DNA from: an uncultured Lachnospiraceae bacterium
Lineage (GTDB): Bacteria; Bacillota; Clostridia; Lachnospirales; Lachnospiraceae
Assembly (NCBI GenBank): GCA_910588965.1
Contig: CAJUSO010000003.1
Location: forward strand, 52,784 to 116,783
Reading direction: 5' to 3'
Length of the DNA: 64,000 nucleotides
How positions within the stretch are numbered: the stretch's first letter is position 1; each line of letters starts with the position of its first letter. The notes under the pieces were generated by a model that had not been told where the DNA came from, did not search any database, and saw only the letters and a list, made by a program, of their open reading frames with translations. Shown here piece after piece: positions 37,081-45,133 of the stretch. The position numbers and the translations under genes were made by a program.

Positions 37081-37185
37081 GCTGCCAACACTGGCAGCAC
37101 AGGGCGGGCGCTCCCGCTTTACAGGCCATCCAGGGGCGCTCCTGCCATAACGCTGCCCTGCCTGAAAAGTGGGAGCGCCCGCCCT
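37081..37185. repeat. GC-rich nested inverted repeats between ftsZ and gltX
   Basis: Two palindromes lie close together: GCTGCCA-ACAC-TGGCAGC (37081-37098) and a 25-base imperfect inverted repeat with arms 37101-37125 and 37161-37185 (23 of 25 pairs) around a 35-base loop that itself contains the near-palindrome CAGGGGCGCTCCTG. No T tract follows. It sits right after the ftsZ stop in the direction of transcription, so it may act as a terminator or mRNA-end element. Confidence 0.65.
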
Positions 37186-37199
37186 CACCGCGCCCCTTC

Positions 37200-38444
37200 T
37201 CACTTCCTGTTATTCTTCAAAAACTCCGGGATCTTAATATCCCTCTCCCCTGCGTTACCCTCCGGCCTCCTAGGCTGCTGTATCCCAAACCCGGAAGGCG
37301 CCGTCCCAAAACTCCCCCTTGTATTCGGCTGCATGGTTGAATGGGCTGTCCGGGTTGTCCCTTGGGTCCCGGCAGGCCTCATATTGCCAATCGGCTTTGC
37401 CCCTCCCGCAGAAGTCCTGGCTGCCCCAGAAATCCTGGAAACCGGCTGCTGCACATGCTGCTTCATGCCTGGCATGACCTTCGGCTGGGCCGCCACATCC
37501 TCAAGGCCCGTAGCAATCACCGTTATAATCGCTTCATCCGTCATTGTCTCATCATACTTCGCGCCGAAAATAACATTGGCATTTTCCCCAGCAAGGTCTT
37601 CCACATAGCTGGCGGCATCATTCCCATCCATCAGGGAAATATCCCCGGAAATATTAATCAGCACATGGGATGCCCCTGTAATGGTAGTCTCCAGAAGCGG
37701 GCTTTCCACAGCCAGCTTCACAGCCTCAAGGGCCTTATCGTCCCCTTTCGCCATGCCGATGCCAATATGCGCCATCCCCTTATCCTTCATTACCGTCTGG
37801 ATATCTGCAAAATCCAAATTAATGAGCGCAGACACATTAATCAAGTCCGTAATCCCCTGTACCGCCTGCTGGAGCACTTCATCCGCCTTTTTCAGGGCCT
37901 CCGGCATAGTCGTACGCCTGTCCACAATTTCCAAAAGCTTATCATTTGGAATCACAATCAAGGTATCCACGCTTTCCTTCAGGTTCTCAATCCCGCTTAA
38001 GGCATTGACCATACGGGTCTTTGCTTCGAACCGGAAGGGTTTGGTGACCACGCCTACCGTGAGGATCCCCATCTCTTTTGCAATCCTTGCTACCACTGGC
38101 GCAGCGCCTGTCCCAGTCCCGCCGCCCATGCCGCAGGTCACGAACACCATATCTGCGCCCTTGATTTCAGCCGTCAGCTCATCTATGCTCTCTTCAGCAG
38201 CCTTTTGGCCGATTTCAGGCTTTGCCCCTGCGCCAAGGCCTTTCGTCAGCTTTTCTCCAATCTGCAGCAATGTAGGCGCCTTACACCGCACCAAATCCTG
38301 CTTATCTGTATTAACCCCGATAAACTCGACGCCTCCAATATTTTCCTCAATCATCCTATTTACTGCATTATTCCCCGCGCCGCCTACGCCAATTACAATA
38401 ATCTTTGCGCCAGACTCAGCTTCGGTTGTCACAATCTCAAGCAA
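37200..38444 (-). CDS. ftsZ: cell division protein FtsZ
   Basis: A 414-residue tubulin homologue that forms the division ring. It shows [15 protein letters not shown], the GTP-binding [16 protein letters not shown], and the T7-like [11 protein letters not shown]. After the globular part a Gly/Pro/Thr-rich linker leads to the C-terminal peptide [14 protein letters not shown], the binding site for FtsA/SepF-type partners. The start is TTG at 38442-38444 ([15 protein letters not shown]) with AAAGGAGG 7 bases before it; an upstream in-frame ATG has no ribosome site. Confidence 0.96.
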   Translation of the reverse strand: MLEIVTTEAESGAKIIVIGVGGAGNNAVNRMIEENIGGVEFIGVNTDKQDLVRCKAPTLLQIGEKLTKGLGAGAKPEIGQKAAEESIDELTAEIKGADMVFVTCGMGGGTGTGAAPVVARIAKEMGILTVGVVTKPFRFEAKTRMVNALSGIENLKESVDTLIVIPNDKLLEIVDRRTTMPEALKKADEVLQQAVQGITDLINVSALINLDFADIQTVMKDKGMAHIGIGMAKGDDKALEAVKLAVESPLLETTITGASHVLINISGDISLMDGNDAASYVEDLAGENANVIFGAKYDETMTDEAIITVIATGLEDVAAQPKVMPGMKQHVQQPVSRISGAARTSAGGAKPIGNMRPAGTQGTTRTAHSTMQPNTRGSFGTAPSGFGIQQPRRPEGNAGERDIKIPEFLKNNRK

Positions 38445-38671
38445 GGCTCTTCCTCCTTTATCCTCTATATGCACAATTCCTTATAAATGATATCCCATTT
38501 TGTCTATTTATGCCAGCCCGCCCCCTGCATCCTGCCTGGGGCTACGCCTGTATACATTATAGTATAATTTTTTATGGAATTAATCAACAGGTATTTTTAT
38601 ATTTACTTACTTTTTTTCGCCCTTCTTTTGCATATATAGGGGGATTTCCCCTAAATTCCCTATATATCCCC
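38445..38671 (-). promoter_or_regulatory. ftsZ upstream region with probable promoter
   Basis: On the minus strand TTGATT, 17 bases, TACTAT (followed by AATG) lies in this AT-rich gap and may serve ftsZ on its own. An ATATATAGGG/CCCTATATAT inverted repeat (38632-38667) sits right after the ftsQ stop but lacks a T tract. Together they suggest ftsZ is partly uncoupled from the upstream cluster. Confidence 0.45.
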
Positions 38672-39418
38672 TTATCCTGACGCTTCAAAAGTAATATCTG
38701 TCGTATCCTCTGACCACCCCTCTAAATGCAGGGTTCCTTTTTTCCCTTCCAGCTTCGGCATAATCTGGGAAAGCCGGGTAATCTTCGCGTTCAAGTCATC
38801 CGCCGTACCCATCACGACTGAGATATCGCCATACTTTAAGGTAAAGCCGTTCTCCCCATTGTATTTGACGCTGTTGGGCACCATGCTGTGCTTCTTCAGC
38901 GTCTGGGACACAGACAGCAGGTTTTTTAACGTATGCTTCTCTTTTATGGGAAGCTTCTCATACAGCACAATCTGATCCACCTTAAGGCCTGTCACCTTTG
39001 GTACTTTCTGGATGATGTCAGAAGACATCTCCACCACAAACCCATCCTTGTCAAAATAGGCATTCTGCCCCAGAGCCTTAATATACACACGTCCCAAGAG
39101 CACCTTCTCATAGACCCGTACCTGCAGCACATGGGGGGATTTCAAAGAAACTTCCATATTGTCCACAAAAGGCATTTCTTTGGGCTCCACAAATTTATAT
39201 TTGAAAAACACATAGAGGCTGTTCCAGGAATGCTCGTCATCCAACAGCCATTTTTCAATGGCCTCATCCGGATAATACTCGCTCCCCACGATTTCCACTT
39301 TCTCTACCGTAAACACTTTCGTCGCAAGCAATGTGCCTGTGCCGGTTAAAAACGCCAACGCCAAAAACAGCCGCAAGGCAGCCTTCACGCGCTTCCTTTT
39401 CCTCTTTCTTCTTCCCAT
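38672..39418 (-). CDS. ftsQ: cell division protein FtsQ/DivIB
   Basis: A 248-residue single-pass membrane protein. A basic N-terminus (MGRRKRKRKR) is followed by one membrane segment (about 14-34) and a POTRA domain (FTVEKVEIVGSEYYPDEAI, about 37-110) and beta domain outside. FtsQ bridges the FtsL-containing complex and the septal synthase FtsW-FtsI. The ATG at 39416-39418 has GGAGG 6 bases before it; the frame upstream is non-coding. Confidence 0.88.
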   Translation of the reverse strand: MGRRKRKRKRVKAALRLFLALAFLTGTGTLLATKVFTVEKVEIVGSEYYPDEAIEKWLLDDEHSWNSLYVFFKYKFVEPKEMPFVDNMEVSLKSPHVLQVRVYEKVLLGRVYIKALGQNAYFDKDGFVVEMSSDIIQKVPKVTGLKVDQIVLYEKLPIKEKHTLKNLLSVSQTLKKHSMVPNSVKYNGENGFTLKYGDISVVMGTADDLNAKITRLSQIMPKLEGKKGTLHLEGWSEDTTDITFEASG

Positions 39419-39575
39419 GCTAAACCTCCGGATGGCTTCCCTGCCGAGTGGGATACTGTGCGCCGGCCGCCGTTTCTGAAATGCCTTAGCGCCTATGTAA
39501 CCTCCTGCCTCCCCATACTTCCCTCTTCCTTCCCCCTGCTTATCCCAAAGCCTTCCGGCCTCTTTCTGCCTGCCC

Positions 39576-40691
39576 TCATTCTTCCAGCCGGATCCCCCGG
39601 GAGACACTTAAGGCCAGACCAATCTCTGCCATCAGGAATACGATGGAAGTTCCGCCATAACTGATAAATGGGAGGGAAATCCCTGTATTGGGGATGGAAT
39701 TCGTCACAACGGCAATATTCAGGATTACCTGGATTGCAATATGCGCCAGCACCCCTGAGGCCAGAAGCGCCCCATACAGATCCTGCGCATTGCTGGCAAT
39801 CACCATAAACCGCCAAATCAGGATCGCAAACAGCAAGATTACGCAGACCGCCCCAAACAAGCCCAATTCTTCACAGATAATCGAAAAAATCATGTCATTC
39901 TGCGCCTCAGGCACGAACCCCAGCTTCTGCATGCCCCCTCCCAGGCCTTTGCCAAACAGGCCGCCTGAGCCAATGGCATACAGGCCCTGGAGCGTCTGGT
40001 AGCCCTTCTCATGCTTTTCCGGCTCCAGCCAAATCAGGAAGCGTTCCGCACGGTAAGCCTCACGCATGACAAACACTGCCCCTGCCGCAATGACTGCCCC
40101 TCCCAGGGCGAAGAACTGCATGTACTTGGGGCTGGCCACAAATACCAAAGAAATCGCAATCCCCATAATGATAATGGCCGTGCTCAGGTTCTCAAGCGCC
40201 ACAATCCCAGCCATAGGCGCCACAATCACCATGACCTTGACCAAGGCTGAGAATTTCCCAATCTGCTTCGGCATCTGGCTGATAATCGTGGCCAAAAACA
40301 CGATTACTGCCAGCTTTGCCGCTTCTGAAGGCTGGAAGCTTACAAACCCCAGGTCCAGCCACCGCTTGGCGCCGTTTAGGGTATCGCCCACAAAAAGCAC
40401 CACAACGCAGAGGCCGAAACCGGCAAGGTATGCGACCAGCCAGAAATACCGCCACACCCGGTAGTCCACGCTGGCAACAAAAGCCATAGCCGCAATCCCT
40501 ATCACATCCGCAAACAGCTGCTTTTTCAAGTAATAGCCCGGATCGCCAAACTTGACCTGCCCATTGTAGGCGCTTGTGCTATAAAGCACCACCAGCCCAA
40601 AGCATAATAGGAAAAACACGATAAGCAACAGGCTATAGTCAAAATAACGGTTCTTCCTTTGTCTTTTGTCTGCCCTTCTTTTTCTGCCCAT
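39576..40691 (-). CDS. ftsW: septal peptidoglycan polymerase FtsW/SpoVE
   Basis: A 371-residue SEDS glycosyltransferase with about ten membrane segments. Conserved parts include AKRWLDLGFVSFQPSEAAKLA, the GLGGGMQKLGFVPEAQNDMIF loop, and NTGISLPFISYGGTS near the end. It polymerises lipid II with its PBP partner. Between murD and ftsQ in the division cluster it could serve as FtsW or as the sporulation form SpoVE; the sequence alone does not separate the two. Confidence 0.93.
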   Translation of the reverse strand: MGRKRRADKRQRKNRYFDYSLLLIVFFLLCFGLVVLYSTSAYNGQVKFGDPGYYLKKQLFADVIGIAAMAFVASVDYRVWRYFWLVAYLAGFGLCVVVLFVGDTLNGAKRWLDLGFVSFQPSEAAKLAVIVFLATIISQMPKQIGKFSALVKVMVIVAPMAGIVALENLSTAIIIMGIAISLVFVASPKYMQFFALGGAVIAAGAVFVMREAYRAERFLIWLEPEKHEKGYQTLQGLYAIGSGGLFGKGLGGGMQKLGFVPEAQNDMIFSIICEELGLFGAVCVILLFAILIWRFMVIASNAQDLYGALLASGVLAHIAIQVILNIAVVTNSIPNTGISLPFISYGGTSIVFLMAEIGLALSVSRGIRLEE

Positions 40692-40714
40692 ACCAGCGCT
40701 CCTGACTTATAATT

Positions 40715-42100
40715 TCAATCCTCGTTTCCTTCTTCTATCGCCCTCACCATTTCCTTAAATTTTTCTCCTCGCTGCTCATAATTCTGGAACATCCCCCAGC
40801 TTGCGCATGCCGGGGAAAGCAAGACGGCGTCCCCGCTGCCTGCATGTGCAACGCATGTGCCTACTGCCTCCTCTAGGCTCTCCACCAGGATAATATCCTC
40901 CGAAGGGTAGCCCAATCGGACAGCCGCATCTTGGATTTTCTCCCTGGTAGCCCCAAGCAGCACCAGCTTTTTCACTTTCCCGCCAAAGGACAGGATCCAG
41001 CTATCATACACAGAACCTTTATCGTAGCCGCCCCCAATCAGCAGGGTAGGCCATTCCATGGCGCGCACAGCCTGGATTGCCGCATCTGGGTTCGTGCCCT
41101 TGGAATCATTATAAAAGCGCACGCCCCGTTTTGTGGCTACATATTCTATCCTATGCTCCACAGCAGTAAATGCTGCCAAGGCTTCTTGGATGGTTCCCAG
41201 AGGCACGCCAAAGGACAGCGCCATAGCGGCGGCAGCCATAACGTTCTCATAATTATGCTTCCCTAAAAGCTGCAGGCCTTTGGTATTGCAGAGGACCGAA
41301 GCCCTGCCCTCCCATCGGACGGTAACCTGATCCCCATCCAGGTAAATGCCCTCCTCCAGCCGCCTTGCGCTGCTGAAAAAGAAAACCTTTGGCTTTAGCT
41401 GGGAAGCAAATTCACGCAGGATAGGATCTTCGTAATTCAGGACGCATACCTGGCCGCTGCCCTGGTTCATCGTTATCCGCTTTTTGGCGTCCACATAATT
41501 TTCCATAGTATGGTGGCGGTTCAGGTGGTCTGGGGTAATATTCAAGATGGCGGATACCTGGGGGCAGAATGCATGGACAGTCTCCAGCTGGAAGCTGCTG
41601 ATTTCCGCCACGGTCACAGAATCCGGATCCGTGCTTGCCGCCAGCGCCGTATAAGGGATCCCAATATTCCCCACAACATGCACATGGGCAAAATGGCGCT
41701 CCATAATCTCTCCCAGCAGCGCCGTGGTAGTAGTCTTCCCATTCGTCCCCGTAATGGCCAGCACTTTCCCCTTGTCAAAAGCAAATCCCAGCTCGATTTC
41801 CCCCCAGATTTCCATGCCTGCCTGGCGCATGCGCTCCACATCCGGGATGTCCGTAGGGACCCCAGGGCTCAATACGGCAATGCTGCAGCCCTCTGCCGCC
41901 TCCTTAGGCAGGCTTCCCAGATAGATTTCTACATCTTGCAATAATGCAGACTTCTTCCGGATTTCCTCTTCCCGCAGGTTTTTGTCCCCATCATAGAGGC
42001 ACACGGGAAGCCCCTGCCCTTTTAACAGCTCCGTGGCAGCAATCCCGCTCAGGCCTGCCCCCACCACTAAAAACTTCTTTCCTCTTATATCCAATGTCAT
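40715..42100 (-). CDS. murD: UDP-N-acetylmuramoylalanine-D-glutamate ligase
   Basis: A 461-residue Mur ligase that adds D-Glu to UDP-MurNAc-L-Ala. It has the N-terminal Rossmann GKKFLVVGAGLSGIAATELL, the ATP loop AITGTNGKTTTTALLGEIM, LNITPDHLNRHHTMENYV and FYNDSKGTNPDAAIQAV. The ATG at 42098-42100 follows GGGAGGGA closely; a GTG eight codons earlier directly after the mraY stop is a weaker option. Confidence 0.96.
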   Translation of the reverse strand: MTLDIRGKKFLVVGAGLSGIAATELLKGQGLPVCLYDGDKNLREEEIRKKSALLQDVEIYLGSLPKEAAEGCSIAVLSPGVPTDIPDVERMRQAGMEIWGEIELGFAFDKGKVLAITGTNGKTTTTALLGEIMERHFAHVHVVGNIGIPYTALAASTDPDSVTVAEISSFQLETVHAFCPQVSAILNITPDHLNRHHTMENYVDAKKRITMNQGSGQVCVLNYEDPILREFASQLKPKVFFFSSARRLEEGIYLDGDQVTVRWEGRASVLCNTKGLQLLGKHNYENVMAAAAMALSFGVPLGTIQEALAAFTAVEHRIEYVATKRGVRFYNDSKGTNPDAAIQAVRAMEWPTLLIGGGYDKGSVYDSWILSFGGKVKKLVLLGATREKIQDAAVRLGYPSEDIILVESLEEAVGTCVAHAGSGDAVLLSPACASWGMFQNYEQRGEKFKEMVRAIEEGNED

Positions 42101-42124
42101 TCCCTCCCTGCAATCATGCTTCAC

Positions 42125-43093
42125 CTAAGATAAGGCAAGCAGGCCTACCAGGCAAAGTATTGCGGTAGTGATGGAAAACACTGCCCCTACCCGTGTCTCT
42201 GACCAGCCGCCCAATTCAAAATGATGGTGGATTGGGGCCATGCGGAAAATACGTTTCCCGCCTGTCTTTCTGAAATATGTGACCTGTATCATCACTGACA
42301 GCAGCTCCACCCAATAAATCAGCGCCACAATCAAGATAAACATCGGCATCTGCATCATATAAGCCGTGGAAGCCACAAAGCCCCCCAATGCCAGTGAGCC
42401 CGTGTCCCCCATAAATACACTGGCAGGGTATACGTTAAACAGCAGGAAGCCCAAAAGCGCGCCTACCACGGCACAGGTAATGGGCTCAATGCCGCTGTGC
42501 GTCCCAATTGCCACTACGGAGAAAAATGTGGCAATCAGCACCGTGACGCTAGAAGCCAGGCCATCCAGGCCATCGGTAAAATTGGCGCCGTTTACCGTCC
42601 CGATGATTGCCAAGAACATGACTGGGATTGCCAGCCAGCCCAGATCCAGGTATACCCCCTCCTCAAAGCCCCCAGTAAAAGGAATCAGCATCCGGTAGGC
42701 TATATCCGTGGAACGGCAGAGATAGAGGGCAAACACGCCCGTTACCAAAAACTGCCCCGCCATTTTCTGGGCCGGCATCAGGCCGTCTGTCCGATGGAGC
42801 ACCACCTTCAGGAAATCATCCAGGAAGCCCACCACGCCAAAACCTACCGTTACAAACAGGATTGGCATGATTTTCGGGTAATCCTTCATATAAAGCAAAG
42901 AAGTGGCAATAATGCCTGCCAATATCATCAGGCCGCCCATCGTAGGGGTGCCTGTTTTCTTCTGATGGGACTTTAATTCTTCCCGTTCCGTCTGCCCCGC
43001 CTTCATTTTCCTCAGCAGAGGGATGATAACCGGCCCTAAGAGGGAGGTGATGGCAAAGGAGATTAGTACTGGGATTATTACTTTTTGTGTCAT
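42125..43093 (-). CDS. mraY: phospho-MurNAc-pentapeptide transferase MraY
   Basis: A 322-residue membrane enzyme with about ten segments that makes lipid I on undecaprenyl phosphate. Conserved motifs: KKTGTPTMGGLMIL, GFLDDFLKV (Asp pair), GANFTDGLDGLAS, and FMGDTGSLALGG, plus APIHHHFELGG near the C-terminus. AGAGG precedes the ATG. Confidence 0.97.
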   Translation of the reverse strand: MTQKVIIPVLISFAITSLLGPVIIPLLRKMKAGQTEREELKSHQKKTGTPTMGGLMILAGIIATSLLYMKDYPKIMPILFVTVGFGVVGFLDDFLKVVLHRTDGLMPAQKMAGQFLVTGVFALYLCRSTDIAYRMLIPFTGGFEEGVYLDLGWLAIPVMFLAIIGTVNGANFTDGLDGLASSVTVLIATFFSVVAIGTHSGIEPITCAVVGALLGFLLFNVYPASVFMGDTGSLALGGFVASTAYMMQMPMFILIVALIYWVELLSVMIQVTYFRKTGGKRIFRMAPIHHHFELGGWSETRVGAVFSITTAILCLVGLLALS

Positions 43094-43253
43094 TTTCTTT
43101 ATACCTCTTCGTTTCTACGATGTTTTCGCTCACCGTATCCTTACGCTGGGATACCACAGCGTTTCCATTATAAAACCTTTCGTTCCATTATGCAAGGGTT
43201 TTTCACCCGAATGCCCCATGCCTGGCAGAAGCGGCTGGGGCGCCCCCATACCC

Positions 43254-45071
43254 TCAAGGCTCCCCTGCATCCTCCTTGGTTTTGGGGGATGCTTTTTTCT
43301 CAATCCCCAAATAGGGAAGGATATTTGCAAAGATTTCTTTTACCACCGGGGCAGCGATTGTCCCCCCATAATAGATTCCCTGGGGGTTATTTATAATCGC
43401 TAATGCCAGCACCTGGGGATCCTCCGCAGGGGCAAAGCCCAGGAAGGAGGAAATGTACCGGTTGGCGCTCCTGGGCAAAGTCTGGGAAGTAGCCGTCTTG
43501 CCGCCAATGGAAAAACCTTCAATCGAAGCCTTGTTCCCGCTGCCCTCCGAAACCACCTTTTCCAAGACCATCCGCATCGTCTGGGAAGTTTCGCTGCTTA
43601 CGATGCCCTCCTGCACCTGGTACTGCAGTTCCTCCACCAGCCCGCCCTGGCTGTCCTTGACAGAAACGCCGAAATGCGGCGTAACCCGGTTGCCCCCATT
43701 GACCAGGGAAGACACTGTAGCCGCAAGCTGGATGGGGGTAATCTGGAAAGACTGCCCAAAGGATACCGTAGCCAATTCCACCGGCCCCACGTTCTTCTTG
43801 TCATGCATTATGGTGGCAGCCTCTCCCGGAAGGTCAATCCCCGTCTTGGACAGAAGCCCAAACTGCTGGAAGTACTTGTAAAAATTATCCACACCCAGCC
43901 GCTGGCCCAATTCAATAAATACAGGGTTGCAGGAATTCATAATCCCCTGGGTGAAATCCTCTGACCCATGGCCGATACGCTTGTGGCAATGGATCCTCCT
44001 ATCCTCCACCAACTTATAACCTGGGCAGAAGAAATGGTCGTTTAAGCTTACTACCCCCTCTTCAAAAGCTGAGGACGCCGTGATAATCTTAAATACAGAA
44101 CCTGGCTCATAGGTATCGCTGATGCATGGGTTCCTCCACATCTGATTCAGCCGCTCCTGGGTATCGTCCCCCGGCCCCTCCTCCCCTGCCTGCTGCAGGG
44201 CTTCTTCTGCCTGGGGGGGATCGCCTTCTGCCTGGGGCTGGCTTTCCTCCTGCACCAAAGAAAAAGGATTGTTCAAATCAAACTCCGGCACATTCACCAT
44301 TGCCATAATTTCCCCATTCTGCGGGTTCATGACAATGATAGACACCCCGTCTGCCGACTTGGCTTCCATCACCTTTTTTGCTGCCTGTTCGCAATACATC
44401 TGGATATTATAATCCAGGCTGATATGCAGGTTATTCCCGTCTATCGGCTCCTGCCGCCGCTCCCCGGCATTCTCTATCTCAACGCCCCTGGCGTCCGTAA
44501 GGGTCAGTATTTTGCCATTTGCCCCTTTCAGGAAATCCTCATAAACCACCTCTAAGCCGATAATCCCCTGGTTATCCCCCCCTGTAAACCCCAGTACCTT
44601 GGATGCAAGGCTCCCGAAAGGATAATACCGCTTATAATCCTCATCCACCTTGACGCCTTCTAACCCATAATCCCGGATACGGTCACCGGTCTCCTTATCC
44701 ACATTTGATTTGATGCGCTCAATGGAACTTACCTTTTCCACACGCTTCCTAACCGTCTCCGTATCCATCCCCAGTTCTTTTGAAAGGGCTTCCACGACCC
44801 TTTCTGGTTCCTTTATCTGGCTATGGATGACAGAAATCGTGCAGACGGTGCGGTTTGTGGCCAGCACCGTGCCTGTAGCGTCTATAATCTTCCCCCGTGC
44901 CGCCTTGATATCCCGCTCCCTTTCATGCAGGTCCTCCGCCTTCTGCCCATAATATTCCGAACAGAACACCATCAAGTATACCAGCCTTCCTGCCAGGAGC
45001 AGCAAAATCAGCATTACCACCGTAAATATAATCAATAATTTCCTGCGGTTATAGGTTTTATTGCGAAACAT
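43254..45071 (-). CDS. spoVD: class B penicillin-binding protein, SpoVD-like
   Basis: A 605-residue transpeptidase with one N-terminal membrane segment (about 11-35), a dimerisation domain and a transpeptidase domain. The catalytic Ser is in SVFK (325-328) and SCN is at 380-382. The third motif reads KTA (525-527) instead of KTG. A Gln/Glu/Pro/Ala-rich insert (about 273-306) stands just before the SxxK motif. It lacks a clear PASTA domain. The second PBP of the cluster, next to ftsI, fits SpoVD, which acts in spore cortex synthesis with SpoVE; the assignment between FtsI and SpoVD rests on order and similarity. Confidence 0.85.
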   Translation of the reverse strand: MFRNKTYNRRKLLIIFTVVMLILLLLAGRLVYLMVFCSEYYGQKAEDLHERERDIKAARGKIIDATGTVLATNRTVCTISVIHSQIKEPERVVEALSKELGMDTETVRKRVEKVSSIERIKSNVDKETGDRIRDYGLEGVKVDEDYKRYYPFGSLASKVLGFTGGDNQGIIGLEVVYEDFLKGANGKILTLTDARGVEIENAGERRQEPIDGNNLHISLDYNIQMYCEQAAKKVMEAKSADGVSIIVMNPQNGEIMAMVNVPEFDLNNPFSLVQEESQPQAEGDPPQAEEALQQAGEEGPGDDTQERLNQMWRNPCISDTYEPGSVFKIITASSAFEEGVVSLNDHFFCPGYKLVEDRRIHCHKRIGHGSEDFTQGIMNSCNPVFIELGQRLGVDNFYKYFQQFGLLSKTGIDLPGEAATIMHDKKNVGPVELATVSFGQSFQITPIQLAATVSSLVNGGNRVTPHFGVSVKDSQGGLVEELQYQVQEGIVSSETSQTMRMVLEKVVSEGSGNKASIEGFSIGGKTATSQTLPRSANRYISSFLGFAPAEDPQVLALAIINNPQGIYYGGTIAAPVVKEIFANILPYLGIEKKASPKTKEDAGEP

Positions 45072-45133
45072 ATGCCAACCTCATAAAATCTATTATTACA
45101 ATCTATTACGCCTTTCATGAGGTTATGTACAAT

